Assembly: GCA_026982585.1 (NCBI GenBank)
Contig: JALSGW010000039.1
Location: 1 to 6,189 of the forward strand
Reading direction: 5' to 3'
Length of the DNA: 6,189 nucleotides
Origin: Alphaproteobacteria bacterium
GTDB taxonomy: Bacteria; Pseudomonadota; Alphaproteobacteria; Geminicoccales; Geminicoccaceae
Positions 1 through 4,942 of this stretch are shown piece after piece. Numbering within the stretch: the first letter of the stretch is position 1; each line of letters opens with the position of its first letter. The notes under the pieces were generated by a model that worked only from the letters and a program-made list of their open reading frames with translations, made no database searches and was not told the DNA's origin. A program made the position numbers and the translations under genes.

Positions 1-2
1 AG

Positions 3-467
3 GCCTCGGCCGTCGCGTGGCGCCCGCCGCACCCGTCGGCCGGCGCCGTGCAGACCGCCGTGCTGCGGTTCGTCGGTGGCCGGGATGCCGCCATCGCCCC
101 GCGGGCGCGCGGCCGGCGCGGCGGCGCGACCTCGGGCGCCGTCCGCACGGCCGCGCTCATCTACCGCGGCGGCAGCGAAGCGGAGAACTGGACGCCTCCC
201 GCGCCCCGCGCGGGGGCGGTCCGGACCGCCGTGCTCCGTTACCGCGGCGGGTCCGGAGAGGCCGCACCCCGCACCGGCGCGGCGGGACGCGGCGTGACGG
301 CCGGCACGGTGCGCACCCCGGCGCTGCGCTACACGGGCGGCGCCGGCGGGGCCGGCTGGACACCGCCGCCGGTCGCGCCCGGTGCCGTCCGGGTGGCCAC
401 CCTGCGTTACGTCGGGCAGGCCCTCAGCGGCCGGAGGACGGCGGATTCCGACCGAACGGAGAGATGA
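3..467 (+). CDS. C-terminal part of a repeat protein with five VRTAxLRYxGG-type repeats (5' end outside window)
   Basis: The reading frame is open from the left edge to a TGA at 465-467, so only about 154 C-terminal residues are visible and the true start lies upstream. Five copies of a short beta-strand-like motif, consensus G-A-V-R-T-A-x-L-R-Y-x-G-G, are seen; their first Val codons are at 48, 141, 219, 309 and 387. Spacings alternate 31, 26, 30 and 26 residues, so the true unit may be a pair of about 56-57 residues. Copies 1, 3 and 5 are preceded by W-[RT]-P-P; copies 2 and 4 follow Gly/Ala/Arg-rich spacers instead. The last 17 residues after the final repeat are hydrophilic. It ends 38 nt before the next gene and is probably in the same transcript. 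I do not recognise the family. The regular Trp/Tyr/Arg-rich repeats suggest a surface or structural beta-repeat rather than an enzyme, which is inference. A GTG at 48 could be called as a start but falls inside repeat 1, so it is unlikely. Confidence 0.72.
   Translation, partial: ASAVAWRPPHPSAGAVQTAVLRFVGGRDAAIAPRARGRRGGATSGAVRTAALIYRGGSEAENWTPPAPRAGAVRTAVLRYRGGSGEAAPRTGAAGRGVTAGTVRTPALRYTGGAGGAGWTPPPVAPGAVRVATLRYVGQALSGRRTADSDRTER
30..419 (+). repeat. Five degenerate in-frame repeats within the partial first gene
   Basis: Protein-level repeats read GAVQTAVLRFVGG, GAVRTAALIYRGG, GAVRTAVLRYRGG, GTVRTPALRYTGG and GAVRVATLRYVGQ. Their Val codons lie at 48, 141, 219, 309 and 387. The DNA copies have diverged, while the amino-acid pattern persists, which argues for selection on the protein and for this being the true frame. 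Confidence 0.75.
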
Positions 468-492
468 AGACGAGAGACGAAGACGATCGCCT

Positions 493-498
493 GGGAGG
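493..498 (+). promoter_or_regulatory. Ribosome binding site for the 506 start
   Basis: GGGAGG lies 7 nt before the ATG at 506. It fixes the start there, although the frame stays open far upstream, where it only shadows the repeat gene. Confidence 0.75.
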
Positions 499-505
499 TG
501 GAGCC

Positions 506-1615
506 ATGAGGACGAGCGCATGTCGGGACACATTTGCGTGGGGCCTTGCGCTCTGCGTGACGGCCGTCCTGCTGCCCGCCCCGGGGGCGGCGCAGGCGGC
601 GAGGTACTGGCCTTTGTCCTGCCAAGGGCCCATGCCGGAGGTGCGCTTCGAGGCGGGCGCCATCCGTTTCGAGGCGCGCGCCGGGCGGCGGCCCGCAGAA
701 CCGGCGCAAGGCGAGTGCGTATGGATGGATCGCGGCATGGACAGGCCGGGGGAAAGCCAGGGCGGTGTCGCCCGGGTGGAGGTGCCCCTGCCGCGGGCCG
801 TGCCGATGGTCGAGACGCGGGGCGGGCGCACCCGGGTGCGCTTCGGCCACGCCCTCGCCGACCGCATCTGGACTGCCGCCACGCAAGGGGGGCGCTTCAC
901 GGTTCGGGTGCAGCGGCGCGGCACCGGTCGCTATGTGGCCAGCACCGCGCCCGTGGCGGTCGCGGCACCTTCCAGGCGCTCCGGCGGCGGGCCCGCCGTG
1001 AGCGCCGCTCCCGCGGGCACGCCGCGGCAGGGCACGGGGCCGGCCGGCGGTGCGGCACCCACGCGCTCGGGCCGTCCTGTGACCGTGCGTGTGCGCGTCG
1101 ACCGGATCGATGTGCATGCGGACGGTGACAGGGTCTCGCCCGGCGACTGGATACTGGCGCTCGCCGTGCAGCGCAGCCGCGGTCCCACCGGTGAAGCCGT
1201 GCGCGAGGTGCAGCGCGGGAGAAATGCGGTCCGCGGGCCGCGGTCCGGAACGATCAATGTCGACAGCGACAAGACATACGAGCCGGGACTCGAAAGCTAC
1301 GTTCAAAATGTCGGACCGGACGACTGGCTCGTCATCGGGATCGTGGCGGTCGACTGCGATCGGAACGGGCCGTTCAACCTGCTTGACTACCGCAACCTGC
1401 TTCCGTTCGGTGCGCTGGTCAATCTGATGAGCAACGCGCTCGGCGGCTCCTGCGGTGGTGAGGAGATCAACGAGTTGTCGGGCCGGCCGGACGTGGCGGC
1501 ACGGACCGTACGCCTCGCACCACGCGAATGGCGCAACGGCCGGCGCTTCGCGTACCGGATCACCGCCAGCGGCGTGGACTTCACCGCCTATGGTCGCATC
1601 CAGGTCATTCGATGA
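506..1615 (+). CDS. Secreted two-domain protein with a DxDxNG calcium-loop-like motif, unknown function
   Basis: 369 aa. The ATG at 506 was chosen for its GGGAGG box and because a good Sec signal peptide follows: hydrophobic core about residues 10-25, likely cleavage after Ala-Gln-Ala at about 31. Residues about 32-157 form a beta-rich N-terminal domain ending in A-D-R-I-W (Trp122) and a run of short strands. Residues about 158-191 are a low-complexity Ala/Gly/Pro/Ser linker. Residues about 192-369 form a second beta-rich domain. This contains D283-C-D-R-N-G-P-F-N-L-L-D294, which fits the spacing of an EF-hand or dockerin calcium loop (acidic or Asn at 1, 3, 5 and 12, Gly at 6), but has Phe at position 8 and no evident flanking EF helices. 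The A-[DN]-x-[IV]-W segment resembles one in the large protein at 2195-4483. The stop overlaps the next start as ATGA, implying translational coupling. Role unknown; export to periplasm or exterior is well supported, calcium binding is inference. Confidence 0.85.
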   Translation: MRTSACRDTFAWGLALCVTAVLLPAPGAAQAARYWPLSCQGPMPEVRFEAGAIRFEARAGRRPAEPAQGECVWMDRGMDRPGESQGGVARVEVPLPRAVPMVETRGGRTRVRFGHALADRIWTAATQGGRFTVRVQRRGTGRYVASTAPVAVAAPSRRSGGGPAVSAAPAGTPRQGTGPAGGAAPTRSGRPVTVRVRVDRIDVHADGDRVSPGDWILALAVQRSRGPTGEAVREVQRGRNAVRGPRSGTINVDSDKTYEPGLESYVQNVGPDDWLVIGIVAVDCDRNGPFNLLDYRNLLPFGALVNLMSNALGGSCGGEEINELSGRPDVAARTVRLAPREWRNGRRFAYRITASGVDFTAYGRIQVIR

Positions 1616-2004
1616 GCGCAGCGCTCCGTTGCCTGGGCGGCGAGCGCCGCTTCAGGGCCGCGGTGCCCGACCTGGGCCGGGAGGGCATCGACGCCGCCGC
1701 CTCCAGCGTTCGGGTGCTGCGGGGGAAGTGGATGCTGCCCGAGCACCAGCGGTTCCGGGGCCGATGCCGTGTGATCGAGGCGGCCGGGTGCGTGCGCGAC
1801 CTGCACGCCCTGCGTCTCGACGACGTGGTCTCCTTGATCATGCTGCTCGAACCCTTGGAAGGGGAAGGGGTGGAAGAGCTGGACGCCTGTTCTGGGGGAC
1901 GGCGAGGGCCTGGGCCTCGGCATCCCCTGGCAGGACCCGGCGTCCGTCCGTGCCAGGCACACGCCGGAAGGTGCGCAGCGAAGAAAACGGATGGAAGGGG
2001 CTGA
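1612..2004 (+). CDS. Small beta/gamma-crystallin-like protein, degenerate
   Basis: 130 aa; the start overlaps the upstream stop (ATGA), so it is probably translated by coupling. No signal peptide is visible, which is odd because bacterial relatives are usually exported. Residues about 5-80 read as a beta/gamma-crystallin double Greek-key. An A-A-S-S-V-R-V-L-x-G-x-W stretch (Trp40) is followed by E-H-x-x-F-x-G-R-C-R-V and then D-L-x-x-L-x-L-D-D, in the order and spacing of that fold. The first strand is short. The family's calcium motif is [ND][ND]xx[ST]S. Here site 1 is D27-A-A-A-S31-S32, lacking the second acidic residue, and site 2 is D70-D71-V-V-S74-L75, lacking the final Ser, so calcium binding is probably weakened or lost. 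After about residue 82 the frame loses its high third-position GC and looks unlike a folded domain; a frameshift near 1857-1875 is possible. It could be a decaying remnant. Fold call fairly confident, function not. Confidence 0.7.
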   Translation: MSAALRCLGGERRFRAAVPDLGREGIDAAASSVRVLRGKWMLPEHQRFRGRCRVIEAAGCVRDLHALRLDDVVSLIMLLEPLEGEGVEELDACSGGRRGPGPRHPLAGPGVRPCQAHAGRCAAKKTDGRG

Positions 2005-2040
2005 AAAATCGAGAAAGGTCTGAAAAATTCGATTTTTCAG
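2001..2040 (+). repeat. Competing 12-bp inverted repeat
   Basis: CTGAAAAATCGA (2001-2012) is the exact reverse complement of 2029-2040. It shares 2032-2040 with the right arm of the 16-bp hairpin, so only one can form at a time. A near-copy with one extra T sits at 2020-2032, suggesting local tandem duplication. The first copy overlaps the TGA stop at 2002-2004. Confidence 0.88.
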
Positions 2041-2047
2041 ACCTTTC
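2013..2047 (+). repeat. Perfect 16-bp inverted repeat, 3-nt loop
   Basis: Left arm GAAAGGTCTGAAAAAT (2013-2028), loop TCG (2029-2031), right arm the exact reverse complement (2032-2047). The stem is unusually AT-rich for this DNA. It starts nine bases after the crystallin stop codon and overlaps the next hairpin by two bases. Confidence 0.92.
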
Positions 2048-2071
2048 CCGCGGCCAAGGATGGCCGCGGGA
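2046..2071 (+). repeat. Perfect 11-bp GC-rich inverted repeat, AGGA loop
   Basis: Left arm TCCCGCGGCCA (2046-2056), loop AGGA (2057-2060), right arm TGGCCGCGGGA (2061-2071). This is a very stable stem. No T-run follows on the + strand, so it is not a textbook intrinsic terminator, though it could block RNA decay or form part of a composite terminator. Confidence 0.9.
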
Positions 2072-2076
2072 CGCTC

Positions 2077-2096
2077 CATGCACAGGGAAGTGCATG
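2077..2096 (+). repeat. Perfect 7-bp inverted repeat, 6-nt purine loop
   Basis: CATGCAC (2077-2083), loop AGGGAA (2084-2089), GTGCATG (2090-2096). It is short, and its weight comes mainly from sitting in line with the three longer hairpins. Confidence 0.75.
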
Positions 2097-2139
2097 ACGA
2101 TAAACGAAAAATCGAAATGGACCGCGAAGCGCCATCGCG

Positions 2140-2167
2140 CTGATCAATCCGCGCACGGATTGATCAG
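2140..2167 (+). promoter_or_regulatory. Perfect 12-bp dyad with CGCA loop; operator or leader hairpin
   Basis: CTGATCAATCCG (2140-2151), loop CGCA (2152-2155), CGGATTGATCAG (2156-2167). It ends 14 nt before the Shine-Dalgarno box of the next gene. Each arm contains the 6-bp palindrome TGATCA. The position suits either an operator for a dimeric regulator or an RNA hairpin that affects ribosome access. The sequence cannot tell these apart. Confidence 0.6.
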
Positions 2168-2181
2168 GGTTTCCGGATGAA

Positions 2182-2192
2182 GGGAGGAGGGG
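2182..2192 (+). promoter_or_regulatory. Ribosome binding site for the 2195 start
   Basis: GGGAGGAGGGG, core GGAGG at 2183-2187, lies 7 nt before ATG 2195. An in-frame ATG at 2177 lies upstream of this box and has no box of its own, so 2195 is preferred. It also gives the cleaner signal peptide. Confidence 0.8.
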
Positions 2193-2194
2193 TC

Positions 2195-4483
2195 ATGCGG
2201 CACGATCTGTCTATGGTCGCGTTGGTGCTCGCCGCCGTGTCGATGAGCGCCATCGCCGAACCTAAAACGAAGCTCGAGCTCCCGCCAGCGGCCCTGAAGG
2301 CGGCGGTGCCGGCCGCAAAGGCGAAGGGCGGCGAGGTCAGGCCCGTGCTGGAGCGCAGGGTGGCGCTCCGCCCGGACGGCGTGCTCGTGCTGCGCGGCAA
2401 GGGCCTGGGCGAGGTGCCGGCCGGCCGGGTGGTGGTGCTGCGGCCCGAGGGCGGGAAGCGCCTGCTGCTGAAGGTGCGCCGGTGGTCCCCCACGCGGATC
2501 GAGGCGGTGCTGCCGGCCGCGCTCGCGAAGTCGCCGCTCAGGGGGCGGCTGCACCTCGCCCGCCATTCGAGCCCGGACCGCCCGGTCTCGAACGTGATCC
2601 CCGTCGCGCTGCGGCCTGGTGGCACCGGGGCGGGACCCAGGGGCGCCCCGGGTCTGGCGGGGGGGCCGCAGGCCGCAGCCCCGTCCGCTGCGCCAGCCGG
2701 GAAGGCCGGGGCGCTGCGGGCGCCCGGCGCACGCGCCGCCTTGGTACCCCCGATGCCGATCGCGGGGGCCGACCGGGGCAAGGGTGCGGGCGACGCCCTG
2801 GAGGCCGGCCGGATGGCGGCGCCGGGCAAGGGCAAGGGTCTGCCCCTCCCCGGGGGGATGCCGTCCCTCCCCGGGGGGGTGCCGTGCCCGCCGGTGCCGC
2901 CGGGCACGCCGGTCCCTCCGGGATGCGGGGAACCCGGGCTCCCGCGCGAGCCGCGCCCGGGCGCGACCGGCGGCTTCGGCGGCATCCATGGCGCGGCAAC
3001 GGTCCGTCTCGACCGGGTTTCGGGTGGAGGTACCGAATATCGCTACCGTGGCAGCAGGCGGCCCTACTCGCCCGAGACCCTCAGGCAATGCATCGCCCTG
3101 GATCCCGATGATCCGGAATCTCGCCCGATCGTCATCTCGGGCAGGGGCGTGCGAAGCTTCGCACGGCCCGGTGTCCGGGTGAGACTCGTTCCGTCGGCCG
3201 GACCCGGCGGATGGGACGTGCGCTTCGAAGCCGCCCGGGGGAGAGAGGAAGTGTACGTGTACGTCCCGCTCCGCGTCGCGAACCAGGTCTGGCGGCGCGC
3301 CAACGCCGCCTATCGCATCCGGTTCCTGGAAGGGGGACGCACCGTCGCGCAGACGGCCCGCTTCGACATATGCCGGGTCAAGTACTCGGTGCGCGTCGAT
3401 GTGCGCCTCGAGAACTGCATCATCGAGCCCGCGGGGCCGTGGGATCTAGGGGTGGAAATACGTGTGAGGAACGGAGAGCGGATCGAGGCGTTGAGCGGTG
3501 CCCGTTGGCGTTGGAACGAAGGGGCGAAGACAGCGACCGCAACGGTGGATGTGCCGGAGGGTGCACAGCTCGTCGCGGAGCTTACCCGTAGCGCTCGCGG
3601 GAAGTGCCGGGGCGGTGGCTGGGAGCGGACGCGAATCGAAATCCCTCCCTTGCGACACCGCAACAGCCGTGCGAGCGTCCTGTTCCGTCATGTCACGCCG
3701 GTCCGCACGGAACGCATCGCCATGGACGCTCTCTCCGCCATCCTCAACATTGCGGTTCCATCGATCAAGGTGCGCCTGAACACCTACGATCCGAGCGGCA
3801 ACGCCGATCGTCGCTGGTACCGTCCGAACGATTCCTGGGTCGAGGTCAGGGCGACAAACATGGATGGGTCGATCATCACGCTGAGGGAGCCCATACCCCT
3901 GAGGGAGTTCGACGTGGATACAGAGGTGCTGGGACACTGGTACTACTACGTCAACGACCTCAACTCGAGCCGGGCGAGCTTCGGCTCGTATGAAGGCGGC
4001 CTGAAGATCGAGCTCGAATTCGAGAGCGAGGGCACGGAGATCAAGGGGCGTTGTCCCGCCTGCATCGTGGGTGACGACAAGGGTGCGCCCGACGCCGAGC
4101 TGAACGAGGCAAGGATCGTCGTGCATGTCCCGATCGTCTTCAAGCGGGCGCCCGATCCCGCTCGGAGCGCCCCCGGGGTGGACATGGACCGTCTTCGTGT
4201 CGACGGGAACCTGAGCTTCCATCTCCATTCGATACTCGAGCATTCCCCCGCGGTAGGTCGGGCGATCGATGCCTGGGCCAGGAACGTGATTCTGCAGGAG
4301 CTGAAGATCCGCCTGGCCCGCGAGCTCCGCAGCAGCCCCCTGGGGCGAAGCTTGGACCGCGGGCTGGTCGAGCTGGTGCGGACGGTGCTCGAATCGCGGG
4401 GCTACGCGGTATTGCGCTTCCTGGATGCCCGGGTCGAGGGCGGGAATCTGGTGGTGCGTTTCATCGGCACCCGGAGGTCGTGA
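2195..4483 (+). CDS. Large secreted multidomain protein with N-terminal IPT/TIG-like module
   Basis: 762 aa. Sec signal peptide at residues 1-21 (likely cleavage Ala-Ile-Ala before Glu22). Residues about 54-140 form an IPT/TIG-like beta-sandwich: R-P-D-G, then L-R-G-K-G-L-G, a strand run, a W-S-P-T-R-I-E-A-V-L-P core, and closing S-N-V-I-P-V. Residues about 141-268 are a Gly/Pro/Ala-rich linker with a short tandem repeat. From about 285 a beta-rich region begins, with V-A-N-Q-V-W (Trp366) resembling the 506-1615 protein. It continues to about 670 with several strand-rich stretches and a C620-P-A-C623 pair. The last roughly 90 residues are helical and then strand-forming. There are eight Cys in the mature chain, so disulfides are possible. 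No catalytic motif is recognised. The TIG-like module is nearly identical in DNA to that of the gene at 5582. IPT/TIG folds usually serve as adhesion or spacer domains, so a cell-surface or extracellular binding role is plausible but inferred. Regulation may act through the hairpin-rich leader upstream. Confidence 0.88.
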   Translation: MRHDLSMVALVLAAVSMSAIAEPKTKLELPPAALKAAVPAAKAKGGEVRPVLERRVALRPDGVLVLRGKGLGEVPAGRVVVLRPEGGKRLLLKVRRWSPTRIEAVLPAALAKSPLRGRLHLARHSSPDRPVSNVIPVALRPGGTGAGPRGAPGLAGGPQAAAPSAAPAGKAGALRAPGARAALVPPMPIAGADRGKGAGDALEAGRMAAPGKGKGLPLPGGMPSLPGGVPCPPVPPGTPVPPGCGEPGLPREPRPGATGGFGGIHGAATVRLDRVSGGGTEYRYRGSRRPYSPETLRQCIALDPDDPESRPIVISGRGVRSFARPGVRVRLVPSAGPGGWDVRFEAARGREEVYVYVPLRVANQVWRRANAAYRIRFLEGGRTVAQTARFDICRVKYSVRVDVRLENCIIEPAGPWDLGVEIRVRNGERIEALSGARWRWNEGAKTATATVDVPEGAQLVAELTRSARGKCRGGGWERTRIEIPPLRHRNSRASVLFRHVTPVRTERIAMDALSAILNIAVPSIKVRLNTYDPSGNADRRWYRPNDSWVEVRATNMDGSIITLREPIPLREFDVDTEVLGHWYYYVNDLNSSRASFGSYEGGLKIELEFESEGTEIKGRCPACIVGDDKGAPDAELNEARIVVHVPIVFKRAPDPARSAPGVDMDRLRVDGNLSFHLHSILEHSPAVGRAIDAWARNVILQELKIRLARELRSSPLGRSLDRGLVELVRTVLESRGYAVLRFLDARVEGGNLVVRFIGTRRS
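2294..2616 (+). repeat. Shared module DNA repeat, copy 1 (copy 2 at 5687-6009)
   Basis: 323 bp, offset exactly 3393 from copy 2, with no gaps and 10 mismatches by my count (about 97% identity). Uninterrupted identical runs are 94 bp (2318-2411), 105 bp (2426-2530) and 80 bp (2537-2616). The right end is abrupt: 2617 onward has no resemblance to 6010 onward. Confidence 0.95.
2844..2885 (+). repeat. Two-copy 21-bp tandem repeat in the linker
   Basis: Units 2844-2864 and 2865-2885 differ at one base. Each carries a CCCC run followed by six or seven G. They encode the linker motif L-P-G-G-[MV]-P. Slippage here would change linker length (whole units) or frame (within the G-run). Confidence 0.85.
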
Positions 4484-4529
4484 TCGTGCGCCGGGCATCG
4501 TCGGGATCTGCCACCGGAGGCGGGGGAGG

Positions 4530-4790
4530 GTGAAGCCCGTGCGCGGGGCGGGAGGGATGTGCGCGCGGTGTCTCGGGTTCCCGGTCCGGCTGGCCGTCTT
4601 GGTTCCCGCGGCGGCGCTCCCGCTGTGGGCGGCCGTCACGGAGGACGGCCTCTGCCGTGGCCTCTCGCCCCACGGCTTCTGGTGCGTCGAGGCGAAGGTG
4701 GAGGACGCCGTCGCCGGCTATGCCGGGCGCATGGGGCCGGGCAAGGTCCGGATCCCGATGCCGGAGCCTTGGCCGCGCGGCTGGCGATGA
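4530..4790 (+). CDS. Small secreted Cys-pair protein, unknown
   Basis: 86 aa from GTG 4530, preceded by a GGAGG at 4516-4520 (9-nt spacing); an internal ATG at 4557 has a purine run directly against it and is less likely. The N-terminus has Lys/Arg residues, then a hydrophobic stretch at about 19-33, which looks like a signal peptide cleaved near residue 34. The mature part is about 50 aa with C42-x9-C52 (a possible disulfide), an acidic helix-prone segment, and a Pro/Trp-rich end. About 92% of codons from 4557 on end in G or C, matching real genes here and supporting the frame. It starts 46 nt after the large gene. I do not recognise it. It could be a short secreted protein or the remaining N-terminus of a longer one. 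Confidence 0.58.
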   Translation: MKPVRGAGGMCARCLGFPVRLAVLVPAAALPLWAAVTEDGLCRGLSPHGFWCVEAKVEDAVAGYAGRMGPGKVRIPMPEPWPRGWR

Positions 4791-4830
4791 AGGTGTCTGT
4801 GAACCATGCCGCTCACCGCGGCGACCTAGG

Positions 4831-4908
4831 GGTGCGGTGCGGCCGGGGCGCGTGCCGGGCCGCGCGGGCGGGTCGAGCGTGACCCGGCGCCCCGCGCCGC
4901 GCCGCACC
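4831..4908 (+). repeat. Nested GC-rich fold-back in the 152-bp intergenic region
   Basis: 4831-4843 pairs with 4896-4908 (12 of 13, with the odd position a possible G-U). Inside it, GGGGCGC (4845-4851) pairs with 4887-4893, and CGGGTC (4869-4874) pairs with GACCCG (4881-4886). It lies between 4790 and the gene at 4943. It may be a structured 5' leader or a transcript end, but no T-run follows, and GC-rich DNA yields such matches by chance more often. Nothing else is visible in 4791-4942 apart from the ribosome site. Confidence 0.4.
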
Positions 4909-4928
4909 GGTCGGAGAGGCGACGACAC

Positions 4929-4938
4929 GGAGGAGGAG
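4929..4938 (+). promoter_or_regulatory. Strong ribosome binding site for the 4943 start
   Basis: GGAGGAGGAG; the AGGAGG core at 4931-4936 is 6 nt before ATG 4943. It is among the best Shine-Dalgarno boxes in the window and makes the start unambiguous. Confidence 0.85.
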
Positions 4939-4942
4939 TGCC

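Larger units (their letters stand above)
2001..2194 (+). promoter_or_regulatory. Hairpin-rich intergenic leader before the large secreted gene
   Basis: This region runs from the crystallin stop codon to the ATG at 2195. It is locally AT-richer than its surroundings and holds four perfect inverted repeats with arms of 16, 11, 7 and 12 bp. A competing 12-bp pairing (2001-2012 with 2029-2040) would exclude the first hairpin. GAAAAATCGA at 2106-2115 could also pair with 2029-2038. Mutually exclusive stems just before a gene suggest an attenuator, a structured leader RNA or a processing region. No classic terminator U-tract and no convincing -35/-10 pair were seen, so the mechanism is open. Confidence 0.55.

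Noticed and set aside
17..505. Upstream extension of the 506 gene to an ATG at 17
   Set aside because: The extension shadows the repeat gene, which carries a conserved repeat in another frame; the signal peptide and ribosome site place the start at 506.
407..1306. Long open frame on the minus strand (299 codons)
   Set aside because: High-GC coding DNA yields long antisense frames. The + strand frame here has a signal peptide, a ribosome site and sensible domain structure, whereas this one is Arg/Ala/His-rich with no recognisable domain.
2013..2071. Classic intrinsic terminator after the crystallin-like gene
   Set aside because: The stems are strong, but no T-run follows either hairpin on the + strand; the T5 lies inside an arm. 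Reported as structured DNA instead of a terminator.
2141..2167. FNR/CRP-type site (TTGAT-N4-ATCAA) in the 12-bp dyad
   Set aside because: The half-sites are not arranged with that spacing; the dyad is a longer palindrome around CGCA, so no named regulator is assigned.
1455..2180. 241-codon + strand frame spanning the crystallin-like gene and the hairpins
   Set aside because: It runs through the end of one gene, all of another and the palindromes. Its protein has no coherent domain and no good start.
2001..2194. Integron attC site or CRISPR repeats
   Set aside because: No paired attC core sequences were found, and the hairpins differ from one another with no regular spacers, so neither fits.
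2177..2194. ATG 2177 as start of the large gene
   Set aside because: It is in frame but lies before the strong GGGAGGAGGGG box and has none of its own; ATG 2195 has ideal spacing and a cleaner signal peptide.
3446..4639. 397-codon minus-strand open frame over the end of the large gene
   Set aside because: It lies antisense to a well-supported gene, crosses its stop and the next gene, and has low-complexity composition typical of a shadow.
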